Origin: Clitoria ternatea
Lineage: Eukaryota; Streptophyta; Magnoliopsida; Fabales; Fabaceae
Reading direction: 5' to 3'
NCBI GenBank assembly: GCA_037962975.1
Contig: CM075675.1
Coordinates: forward strand, 102,849,718-102,913,717
Length of the DNA: 64,000 bases
Under the pieces are notes generated by a model, which saw only the letters and a list, made by a program, of their open reading frames with translations, was not told where the DNA came from and ran no database searches. A program made the position numbers and the translations under genes. How positions within the stretch are numbered: position 1 is the first letter of the stretch; every line of letters starts with the position of its first letter. Below are positions 36,273 to 48,200 of this stretch, piece after piece.

Positions 36273-36402
36273 ACTATTCATGATGTAAGTATTTACCCAC
36301 CAGTCACTATTCATGATGTAAGTATTCACCCACCGGTCACTATTCATGATGTAAGTATTTACCCACCGGTCACTATTCATGATGTAAGTATTTACCCACT
36401 GA
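36273..36402 (-). repeat. 33-bp tandem array in U3 of solo LTR B
   Basis: Four units starting ACTATTCATGATGTAAGTAT at 36273, 36306, 36339 and 36372, exactly 33 bp apart. It lies just upstream of the minus-strand TATA box at 36222-36229. Copies A and C have no such array. Confidence 0.93.
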
Positions 36403-38309
36403 TGATGTAAGCGATGATGTCGTTAGTGGCATTTTGGTTATTAGATGAAAGGTTAAGGGTATTTTTGTCATTCTTAAAAAATGAAAAAAATATAAAAATT
36501 CCAAAAAATTATAAATTATATAACAATCAAAAAGTTCTAAAGAACTATAACTAAATTCCTTTGAAATTTTATTTTAAATAAGAAATAATAAAATTAGGGG
36601 TGTTACAGTTTTCACAAACTAATATATAATAATATCAGTCACAATCACATACACAATCAAATATGAATGCATGAATGTTATGCAATATCTTCATCATAAC
36701 TTACCTATATATGTGGGCTCTTAAATTTTAATATGCACTGGGCCAACCAGGAGTTTACACTGTTACATAAGTCTGGATAATAATAACATGAACAGCTCAA
36801 CTGTCATGAAAACACTTAGAGACTAGTCAGATTGAGAAGGTTTTTATTGTGAAAGTACCCGACACTAGGGAGCTACCCCAGGTCCCCTGAAGCACCCTTT
36901 CACACTCTCTCATTCCAATGCTCGCAATTAAGCCTCCTCTAATGTATTATCAGTTTCTATAATTCGTCCCCAGACAATATCATTTTATTTTACTTTAATG
37001 ATTCATGATGCATGAACTACTCACGTATTTAGTTGGTTAAGGCTTTTAGAAACTCAATTATTAAATATCATAAAGGTTTACAATATCATCTAAATAAATT
37101 GTACATTTCCTCAACTTCTTCTCTGAATGTCTGTCATACAGAAATAAATTTGGTACAGTTTTCAAATTCAAATCTCATCAAAATTGAGTTTCCAAGCCTA
37201 AAATATCTCAAAATTTTCTCATATAAAACTTCACATAATCTTTCTCAAATTGAATCTTATCAAAGATCGAATTTAGAAATCTCAATTATCTCCAAATATC
37301 TGTAGTTATTAGGTTGAAAAATAAAATAATTTTCTTTTGAAAATTTTATTTTACTAAAAGAGAATAATTCTTAATTCATTAACTAGACACACTTAAAACT
37401 ATAATTTTTTAAATTCAAGAATTTAATTATTTCAACCTTTTTATAAATTAATTTTGATAAAATGTCTTGTTTCTAAAATAAATATTAGATTTTTATTATA
37501 AAGATTAAAAGTAAAGTTAATGAAAATAATTTCTAAGAAGAAATAAAAGATTAAAATGATTATAAAATACTTTCTCTTAAAATAAAAATTTAAAGAGTAA
37601 GGTAAGAAAATTTTTACTGAGTTTTAGTCTTCCGTCATGTTTGTTATATGTTTAACTCCATATCACAAGATCATCAATCACAATCAAGTATTATCAGTCA
37701 CAATTACATATCATCAATCACAGTCTAATATTATAAATCACAATATCATTAATCAAAATCAAATATTATTAATTATAATTAAATCAAATCAATTAAATAT
37801 CACTCATAAATATAATTCAAAATTTAATGGTTATTTAAAATTGATTTTGAGTCCTTATAGTCCATTTCCTCGCATAGCTCTATGTAAGTCCATATAATTC
37901 CAGTCCTCGCATAGGTATATTTCAGTTCATATTGGTCATAATAGTTCAAGTCCTTGCATAGGTTTAGTCCAGTTCGCATAGGTTATAAAAGTTCACGTCG
38001 TTGCATAGATATGTCAGAGTAAGTTACACAAGATGCTTAATTTAAAGTTTTTTATAAATTTTAAATTAAAAAGTTATTATTTTAAAAATAATATTATTAT
38101 TAAATTTAAAAGGAGTAGGGGACTTCTCCCATTATTCTTATGTCTTTTCATATTATATTCTTATCACACTCCCCTTACCTTTTGTTTCTTGATTCGTTAT
38201 GAAAAGTCCGTGCGCGCCTCGTCTCCGAGTTCTAAAATATACCAATTTCATTTTAATATAGTTATAAGATGAAAATTTAGATTACTATTTAAAACAGAAA
38301 TGATAAAAA

Positions 38310-38560
38310 GTAATTATGCATAATAACAGTAAATAGTAAATTTTAAATAGTGATCATGAATAGTAATAATAAATAGTAAAATACGAATAGTAACGGTAAA
38401 TAGTAAAATGTGAATAGTAATGGTAAATAGTAACAGTAACTAGTAATTTACTATCTGTAACAGTGATTTACTATTTGTAATAGTGATTTACTATTTGAAT
38501 AGTGATTTACTATTCAGAATAGTACTTTCCTGTTGACATAGTAATTTACTATTTAGAATA
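38310..38560 (-). repeat. Degenerate TACTATT-type tandem array in solo LTR A
   Basis: AATAGTAA/GTAAATAGT units, irregular in length, equivalent in position to the arrays in copies B and C. Confidence 0.82.
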
Positions 38561-40528
38561 ATAACTTAAAATAATATTATATTTAATATAATAATAGATT
38601 TTTAAGTGATATAAAAACAACCTTTATAATCATAAAAAGAATATAAAGAAATTTATTATTACCTCAAAATTTTTACAGAATCTCTTTCCTTTGGAAAATA
38701 TCTTCCTCTATTCACTTAGTACTCTCTTCCAAACACTACTAAGTTTTCAAATTATCGATGTAAAACTTCGTTCCTCGCCTCTCTATTTATACTAAAAATT
38801 TTACTGTGCGTTTGAATATTTTATTATAAAAGTACTGTGCAATTTTGAAAATTTCATTCCTGGTTACTGTGCAACATTTGAAATTTTCGTTCATACACAG
38901 TGTTTTGCATAGTAAATGTCGGCTGAATTATTAAGCCAAATAATAATCATTCACTCGATATATTTTAAATATTCAAAATTAGTCCTTTTTAAAATTTAGC
39001 GATATTATATCATTCCTCACTAATTTTATAATAAGTAATATAAAGTTTAAATTTTAAAAATCTAAAATTTTATGTTATAAAAATTTATTGGTATGTTTCC
39101 GATTTTTTTTATGATTGGTAAAAATCAAGATTTTACTCAAACCGATCATTTTTACATAAGTCTACTTGAAACGGATTTTAGAAAATTTTCTTATAATTTA
39201 ACTTCACTTTCTTATAAATTTTTTTAATTTTAAGTCACTTTATATGAATTTAAAATTAAAAAATATATTATTTTATTAAAATATTTCCAAAATTCCTAAA
39301 AATCATAAATAATACGTAGATTAAAAAGTTCTAAAGAACTATAATCTAGTTCCTTCAAAATTTCAATATAAAAAATTTTCTGTAATTAAAATAAAAATAG
39401 GGGTGTCACATACCCGACATTGGGAACAAGTTTTGAAAGCATGGAATTGAGGTAAGGGGTTTCGATTGGCGTTCAAAAAAGGGATATAATTAGCATTTAA
39501 TAGCTAATTTAATTTTAATGTACAATCGGTATAATTTTTGATTATGAATTAGGACTAAACATGAATTTAGAGATATTGAGAATGAAAAACTATGAATTGT
39601 TATGCATAAATTATGTATAGGGGTGAAATGATAAGATTAATAATTAGTGCTTGTTGAAATTGAGTAGATAATATATGTACATATGAGTATATATGTTTTG
39701 GAATTAGCTTTCAAATGTAGCATGGTGAAAAAAATGTCGTATGAGATATTGTGATTGAAATTGCATCTATGCTTATATATATATATATGTGAACTTGTAT
39801 ATGATGTTATGATTTTGATTGAATATTAATGATGCCTGAGTGGCTATATGTTGATGTGTGAAGATAATGTATGCTGTACAGAGAATTGAGAGGTGGTGTG
39901 TGCCTGAATGACCGCCATTTTATTTGATATTTAAAGCCTGAGCAGTTAGTGGTGAAATTAAATGCCTTTAATGACTTGAGTTGTATTTATAACCATTAGT
40001 GTTGAACTGATAAAGAGAATTAATTAATTAATCTAGTGGAAGAGATTAAATTTGAATATATGTGATTATGTATGGTTCGAACGGTTGTGCAGTTTATTCG
40101 CCTTCAGTTTTGGCTCTAGTGGTCAAGTAGGATCCTGTTGAGCTACCCAGTGGTCAAATAGGACCCTGTGGTTGAGGTGGAGAGCCAAGCAGGGCTCGGT
40201 GGACCAAGTAGGGTTTACAGGGTGTCAAGTAGGATCCCTAACTAGCGGCTGATCCATTTTCAGTATCCAGATACTAGTGAGTCTAATAAACCCCGAATGA
40301 GAGTCAGTGGTGCATTGTGTGCTTGGTGAATGATAATTAATGCCTTAGGTGATGTTGTGAATAATTGAAATGATCGAGGATGAATTGATATAGGTTGTAT
40401 ATACATTACTTTTGTAGCTTGAGTAACTTGTAATGCTTGTAATGTAATTGTATGTGAATCATGATTAAGCACGTGTGCTATGATGAAGGTATGAGGTGTT
40501 AGAGAATGATTAGTTAATCACGTGGTGA

Positions 40529-40531
<3 letters not shown>

Positions 40532-40562
<31 letters not shown>
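40532..40562. repeat. (AT)n microsatellite
   Basis: About 15 AT units, with a second interrupted AT/ATCT run at about 40729-40763 in the duplicated copy. Confidence 0.9.
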
Positions 40563-40565
<3 letters not shown>

Positions 40566-40589
40566 TATAATTGCATAATAAGGCTAATG

Positions 40590-40890
40590 TTATGCCTTTT
40601 TCAAATTGAGTTTCTATATTAATTAGTATTTTTTACGCTTACGCTTTCTGTTGTTATTTCTTTTGAGTAACCAATGACAGGGATATGAACATTGCGGTGG
40701 TGACCACCAACTAATCATATGGTGAAAATATATATATATATCTATATATATATATCTATATATAATGTTATGCCTTTTTCAAACTAAGTTTCTATATTAA
40801 TTAGTATTTTGACGCTCACTCTTTTTGTTGTCATTTCTTTTTAGTAATTAATGACAGGGATATCATGGACACTGCGATGGTGAGCACCGA
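40590..40890. repeat. 178-bp direct duplication
   Basis: TTATGCCTTTTTCAAA starts at 40590 and again at 40768. The following 120 bases (TTTCTATATTAATTAGTATT, then AATGACAGGGATAT and the ACTGCG/ATTGCGGTGGTGA text) repeat with several substitutions. Confidence 0.88.
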
Positions 40891-41794
40891 ATGAGTTAGG
40901 ATCACCAAAGAATGATGGATAAATTTGTATTGTTTGAAATGATGTTGAATTATGAGTATGTGTGTTTTAGTATTTATGTTTCGATACCTAAGTATGTTTA
41001 AGCTGGTAGTTGGTCGATGATGTTTAATATGAACAGGTATTGCCTTAGGTGTGTGTATATTTTGCTTATGGATGACACTGAGCCAAATAGATAATGATGC
41101 TGAATTATATATGTTATGCCCAGGTGTTGTGAATGTAGTGTGAGATGACACTGAGCCAACGCATGGTTGAATTGTATGATCATGGACAGGTGATTGTTGT
41201 GTGTGAATGTGACCATGAAGCGACGATAAATTGTAGTGATGATTATGGTAGCATAGCATATAAATTATTGCTAATAGAGATTTTGTTTAGAGGAGAAAAT
41301 GGCAAATTAAATCAACTAGGGAGGTGATTTTGAGTTCTAGTGGGATTTGAAGTCCTCAAAATATGCCAATAGACCCCTAGGCATATTTGAAACTTATGTG
41401 TGCATTGAAGTTATCAGTTGGATGAGGTTTGATAGGGTTTTGATATGGAAGTTGTATGAAATTGACCTAATGCATTTTTTTGCATAACTCTGCGATCTAG
41501 AGAGATTTTTAAGCATGGACTGCGGCGACGGGTCTGAAATGAGTCATAGATAGTACCCATAAAGTTTCATAACACTCGAAGGTTAAACGGGCAAGTTAGG
41601 CATTGCGTAAGTTGGTCGAGAGACTAAAATTTGCATAATTTTGCATTTTTGCTTGCTGGTAATTGATTCAGATAGCAAGTGTGAAATCCTGTAGGTTTCT
41701 TGTGGGTAATCGATTACATGGTTTCTATAATTGATTACCAAAGAGCAAAGAGAGGTTCCAGAGTTGTTTAAGGTTACGTACTGTTTAGGTTCTT

Positions 41795-41880
41795 AGGTAC
41801 TACTACTAATATCAATTCTTTCAATCCCGGATTCCAGTATATTTCTTGCTCTCGTATTGGGACGAGTGGTGGTAGTACCT
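41795..41880. repeat. Short inverted-repeat element, 86 bp
   Basis: AGGTACTACTACTA at the left end pairs with TGGTGGTAGTACCT at the right end with one mismatch in the outer 13 bp. It could be a tiny MITE or a hairpin. No clear target duplication. Confidence 0.45.
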
Positions 41881-42240
41881 ACAAAGATTATTCAATGCTT
41901 AAGTAAGTACGATTTTTTTAATAATGGAGCTATCAGAGTAATAAATGACTTACTTTGATCATCATAAATGATGGTATGTATAACCATCGTGGAGGTCCAA
42001 CTCTTGATTTGGTGTGTGTTAGATGACTAAGCTGCTTTCGGAGACTCTGACATGCTTGCAAGCTTTTGGCCGGAACTCATGGGAACTTGTCCTATTATAC
42101 GGGTCAAATCAAAGACCGGGTAAGATGTTAGTTCATTGGATCATACCTTCTTGACATCTCTTAGTCAAATTAATAGTTGTATCAGACCGTTAGTTTGGAG
42201 GCCGGTATGGATACCAGGTCAACTTATATGCATTATGATA

Positions 42241-45200
42241 TTTGAAAAATGTATTTTTATATTTAAATATTTTATGAATTTCGTTAAAATTAAATAAAAA
42301 ATTAAACATTATTTTATTAAATTTAAGATAAATTAAAATATCTAAAAGTTATAAATTATGTGTATAAAACTTCTACAAATTTTACTTAAATAATTAAATA
42401 TATTTGTCTATTATTATACCTAACTTTACTAAATATTTTTAATATAATTAACTAGTGTTCGACTTTTAAATGGCTTTTTATTCCATGTTACTCCACGAAA
42501 ACTTTACTGATAAGCCCATTGAGCTATTAAATTCAAATTAACTAAAGCAAGATACACGAACAACAATAATTAAGAACTTAAATAATCACCTTAAGAATAA
42601 GAGCCTCATCAAACATTGTTGTAAACATGACACATGGCATTAATAGGAGTCAATCAAATCAGTATAGGGGGAAAGAATCTTCAAACCCACTTTATAAAAT
42701 GTACATCGAATTTCTCCTTTCAAAGTGCTAGGTGGAATAATTCCAGTCACAGGAACTCCTTTCCAATATTAATTTATTAAGCGTTTTCTTAATGTGTCTA
42801 GACACATATATGTTAAGATATATAAAAAATAATGTTTTCTATTGAAAATTACGTTGAATATACTTAAAAATCACATAACATTATATTTATATTAATTTTA
42901 AATCAATATATATTTTTTATTTTTTAATATATGTCTAGGACAAGTATTAGAAAAATATTTATCAATTAATTAATTTCTTCATTCTGTTCTTTGCTGTATT
43001 TACCAGTACTATGATAACTTCTCTTCATTCCTAATGGGCATCACGTGCCATTGCAGTTCCTCAACTTTCTATTCAAAACCAAAGAAGGGAAGGGAATGGT
43101 GACAATGAAGGAAGACAGAGAGAGACAGAAGTGGGCTATCACTATTCCATATAACAAGGATCAATGATAGCTGTGTCCTGACACACTTTCCTCATTGATA
43201 TGCCACTTTTCACCCCCTATATACTTTTTAATTTAGAATTATACACCACACTCTTTTAACCTCAAATATTAATATGGAAAATATAGCATCTCTATGAATA
43301 CAACATCAGTGATATAGATCCAAAGCAAGTAAAAAAAATCTAGCTGTGGATAAAAACAATGACTGAACACACAATAGGACAGGACAACAGAGACCTTCCT
43401 TGAAGAAAACTTAATTAGCCACATTATTATTAGCCACTCCAAGAATCCTATGTAGAAATTTGCTTCACAATTATAAATGTCATGTGCCCTGTACTTGTTT
43501 CCCACACAAAATTATTAATATCAAAATTAGACCGGCTTAGTTAGTGTAATCAATTAAATTGTGAATTGATTAGGTAATTGATCTAAATTAATTTTTTATA
43601 GTAACCATTTTAATCATTGTTTGACCTCTAATTTTATTACAGTTTGTTAAAATTAATATTTTTACTGGTTTAATAACAAATTTTGTTTTAAAAGTATTAC
43701 AACAAACAGTGTTAAACCTCCTCAACAATATGCAACAACCAAAAAGCTTTCTTTTCATATGCTAGATGGATCTTGAGTTTTTAAGCAACCAAGTCATAAA
43801 GTTTCTCTACCTCATTCATTGATTGTTCAAGATGTTCCCATGAAGAGTATTAGTTGTTCGATTATATTGTTTAGGATTATGATTGATGATTTTAAAATTC
43901 TTCATCTAAGGGCCAATAGAAAGAAAAGTGTGCCATTTTGGTTGGCTTTTTTTGGTTGACAAAGAACAAGATATGGAAGGCTAAAGATAGGCTTGTCTAT
44001 ATATATATATGAACCATATAGCTAGCAATCCATCAATGTTCCTGACACATGATTATAGTGTCCCAAAAATTTCCTTCAATTATATAAACCGTACTGATAT
44101 ATATATAATTCGAGGTTACAATTCACATGAAGGAGGACAACACATTCTAAGTTCAAACTCCACCTCTTGCAATAGTAACTCACACGACATTTTATCATCT
44201 TGGAAATTACCAACTTCCAGCACTAAATGCCTTAAAAAGGACTTTTAATATACAATCGGTGGTTTGGTTCCTAATAATCTTATGTGTGAACAGCATTGTT
44301 TTCCCCCCAATAGTAAGCCACTTGGTACCAATTTTTCCTCTTCTGACATATAATTGGTTGATGGTGAAATACTAATTGGGGGGAAGGGGATTGAGTTAAT
44401 GTGTTCAGTATTGAACATTGTGTTGGCATGTTGTGCATGATATCAAAGAAGATGAAGATAGGAGAATCAAACATGTGTGTTGATCAGGGATAAGGATAGG
44501 GGGGGATAGATAAGAAATGGTGTTGCTTTAGACAGATACAAAAGCTACAGAAAAGGATTTTACACTGCCAAAGTCCTCCTAAAGGTTTATGATTAATTTC
44601 CCTTCCAAACACCACATGGCCTAGCACGTGTCATTGTAGCTCCATGACAATATCTTCTTATCCACTACAATTGTTGAGACTACATCATATAAAAACTCCC
44701 CATAAACTCATCATCTGATATTATTCTTCATGCAACAGCACCGCTAGTTTTTTTACTAACATTTAGAATGGACAAAACTCAGTGCACACAACCTCATATA
44801 TACTTGTAATAATTTTATTTTCCAACTAAAATTAAAATTGTACTTTGATAGCTGGCGTTAATATCTCTTATATGTCAAATTCTTTTAATAGGTTAAATTT
44901 AATTAGTAATTAATTTGTTAATTTTGTCAGTTGAAAGAAGTTAAACTCTCCATCTTATGTCGATTTTTAATATAGAAGCACAAAATTAGATTTAATTGTA
45001 ATTTTTTGATCCCTAAAAGTGCTGTTTTTGAGATTTTGATTCTTCAAGTAAATTTAGTTACTTGACTTTTAAAATTATCCTGTTAATTCTCGTCTGATTT
45101 TCAATGTAAATTTAGCGACTGAATTCTTGTTACAAAACATTTTTAGTCACAAAGTCCATCAGAAACGAGCCCTTGATAATAGTATTGATTGAAAAAAACA

Positions 45201-48200
45201 TCATTGATAAAGTCAGTCGGCGACCACCTAAATTTTTCTAATAATACATGTTGAGGTTAGTGTTTCAGGAAAAAATCAAACAAAGATATCAAAAATCAAA
45301 CAATTTTAAAAGTTAGAAACTAAAATCTCATAACCAAAATTATAAAATTATCATCACTAGAAGGCTAAAGATCTAATTAAATAATAATAAGCTTGAATTA
45401 CCTAAAAAAACACGTAATTAAGTGTTTTTTATTCGAAAGTGATCCTTATTTATTAAATAAAACTAAAAACTTGGAGAGTGATTTTAGGTTTGGCTTTCTT
45501 TACTTAATTTTCAATTGACATTTAATAATCTATTTATATATAAAATAAGTATTTTAATATATAAATCCTTTATCTATTAGGATGTTTATGCATTTTGAAA
45601 ATTTCAAAGTTGTATTTCTTCTATTTGGACCGACCGGCCCAATGGATTAGACCAAGTTAGACCGGGCAGGAGCCATACTAATTCTAGAATGAGCATAAAG
45701 TATTTGAGTTTTAGGGCTAAGACCTTATCTTGCATATGCATTTATACAAGTTAGAAGAAAAGCTAAAAACTAGAATAATAATAATAATAGTAGGACATCA
45801 GAGTCATGCAAAAGAAGTTAGGACGAAATTTGAGTAGCACTTTGTTTTCCCAAAGCCCAAAAATTGTTCTCATCTGGGGATCTGACACTGACACCCATGA
45901 TTGAAGGCTCAAGTGTTACAAACTCCTAGACATTCTATATTTGTAACCTCTTCTCTCCAATTCATTTCTATCACCTTCACGTGCATCCCCATCGGTGGAG
46001 GATGGATTAATCAAATTCATATATCTATCTCTGCTCAAATTACAGACAAACATGGTTTCAATTTCAATTGCTAGAAACTACCCTATATATCTGATATTTA
46101 AATGGGTTCCAAAATGCATTTCTAGTCAATTTTTGTTTTCACCTATGATGGGTGTGGTGATGATCAATGAAACAGTTGTGCACAAGCAAGACATTAACCT
46201 CTATATGTTGATTCGTGCTTCTATATAGAACATGTATTTGACATTTTCTTTTGCATATAGATACTTCACCAATGTTTTCTTTATGGTAAGATAATTTTTA
46301 CACGGGTTAAGAATGTGATGAGAAACATTTCTTATAAGATTTAGTTTCTCAGGTGAGACATTTAATTTATAATATGTTATAGGAATTTTCCTATACTTGA
46401 ATGTTGGACCACTTCATGTGGTTTGGACTATTTTCTACTCTCTTTGTTTTTTGTAGTAGTCTAAGATTATGCATAAAAATTAAGAAAATGACAGTTGCTT
46501 TAGTTTCAATTACATTGTTTATTTTTTTAATATATCATAACCTAGATCTCTCCCTTTAATGAATTTGGTAAGTCATAATTAAAAATTATACATATTGATT
46601 TGGAAAATGTAATATTAATTATAAAGGTAATATTGACAAAATAAAATAAAATAAATGCATCATAAATTTAGTAAAGGACTAGAACACACTTAAATTTGAA
46701 AACAACTAAAAAAACAAAAAGAGTAATAATGTAGGTGGCAGAACTAGTTTTCAAGTCAACCTAGTTCATATCAAACTTAAGTTTTTTATGCTGTGGTTAA
46801 AAGTTTGAAGATTTTATATTTAAATTTTATATGTCTAAACTCATCTATTTCTAGGATAAGATTAGCCAGCCCTTTAAAGTTAAGTTTTTTTTGGGAGGCA
46901 TGTATAATTATTTAAGAGAAAAATTTTATGTCATTCAATCTGCATTGGGTGTTGATTTTTTTGGGACTTGACTAAATAGATTCACTTTTATTTAAGGTTC
47001 AATTTTATGTATTCAAATCCACTCACTCATTTTACATGTGTTTTGAGATGATGCATGCTACTTACTCTAAGTAAAACTTTAGGAAAATTTTATTTTAAAT
47101 GATATGCTCCCATAACATTTGAAGTACTTGAATCTTTACGGTTTGTTAAGATGGAGGTATTTAGGAGATGCGAAATTAAAACATAAGGGAATTTGAATGG
47201 AATTCTAAAAAATTCATGGTTTGGATGGAGGAAATTTTGTGGAAGGATAGATTATAAATCCTCCCCAAGACCTAGTCATTTGGATGAATTTTTGATCCAA
47301 TATTTTTAATAAACGGAAACACCGCTCTACCAATAGCAGCAAGTTTTTAGTTTTCTTCTCCATTATTCCGGTGACTACCAATATCCAAACACAAAACTCA
47401 ATAAACCATCAAAATATATTTAAAAATTATATAAATTGTACATTTAAAATATTAAATATTATATTATAACTTTCAAATATATTTAATATTACAAATATCA
47501 TATTTTTAAAATAATATATTAAATATATGAATATATAAATTTTTTAATATATAAGTTATATATTAAAAAATTTAATACATTAAAATGTTAAAAATATTAT
47601 ACATTTTATTACACACAAAATACAGATATGCATCATATAAAATACACACAAAATCCAAAAAAAAAAATAATTTGAGGATGGAAGAGTATATTAGTCATTT
47701 AATAAATTTCCTCCAAATTATATATCTATCCAAACAATAAATATATACTCACAATTTCCCCCATCCAAACACATAATATTCTTCTAATTTTAACCCAACA
47801 TCTTTCCATTTATTTTGCCTTAATCAAAATTTTTCCTGTTAATTATTTCCACCTATCCAAACAAAGGCTTAAGGATAAACTTCACTTCCTTGGGCATGTG
47901 TCGGCGCATAAATCAATTTATGCATCTAGTTTTCATGACAATACGACTTCATAAGACCAAATATTGGTTAACATGTTTAGCAATTTAAATATCTTTAACC
48001 TAATGATCGAAGGTTATTAGTTATACGAATTTCAAAAATTCAAATGTAGGGTCAATATTAAAGAAGGTACCTTTTTTTTTTATCTATGATATTCAACATT
48101 TTTCATAAGTGTGTTTAATGATGATTAAATTTATAATTCTTCCTATAAGTTATATTGTGAACTAACATACAATCAATTCAAGATGGTATTATGATTACAG

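Larger units (their letters stand above)
25104..36607 (-). mobile_element. Solo LTR B, inserted in A and split by Tekay element
   Basis: It begins TGTAACACCCTCTG and ends GGGTGTTACA, with target duplication GTTTT at 25099-25103 and 36608-36612. Its own sequence is 25104-25621 plus 34113-36607, about 3.0 kb. It belongs to the same family and orientation as A. Copies A and C show the empty site AGGGTTTTCAC, which confirms the boundary. The half nearest its own promoter differs from A and C: a 33-bp tandem array lies next to the TATA box (minus strand, 36222-36229). Confidence 0.88.
24678..39410 (-). mobile_element. Solo LTR A (3.2-kb family), split by nested insertions
   Basis: It begins TGTAACGCCCTCTG and ends GGGTGTCACA, with target duplication TACCC at 24673-24677 and 39411-39415. 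Its own sequence is 24678-25103 plus 36613-39410, about 3.2 kb; the middle is solo LTR B and the Tekay element. Compared with copy C (53916-57041) it is in reverse orientation. It has no open frame of note. TG/CA ends, a 5-bp duplication and a TATA box (minus strand, 38784-38791) fit an LTR left alone after recombination. The internal part of the parent element is nowhere in the window, so its lineage is inferred only from LTR style (chromovirus-like). Confidence 0.88.
39416..42240. other. Right part of an old LTR-like region
   Basis: Continues the sequence interrupted by solo LTR A. It has no coding frame of note but several internal duplications: CAAGTAGGATC-type motifs at 40124-40222, a 178-bp direct duplication at 40590-40890, and GATGACACTGAGCCAA twice (41071 and 41144). 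These patterns, with GTAATCGATTAC near 41707, suggest a decayed Ty3 LTR, but no ends or target duplication were found. Confidence 0.35.

Noticed and set aside
40260..41259. Minus-strand frames of 70-142 residues
   Set aside because: Histidine- and isoleucine-rich translations of AT/GT-rich repeats; the 178-bp duplication and other repeats argue against a gene.
43080..43150. GACAGAGAGAGACAGAAG as a possible miR156-type hairpin
   Set aside because: It does not match the mature miR156 sequence and no complementary arm is visible nearby.
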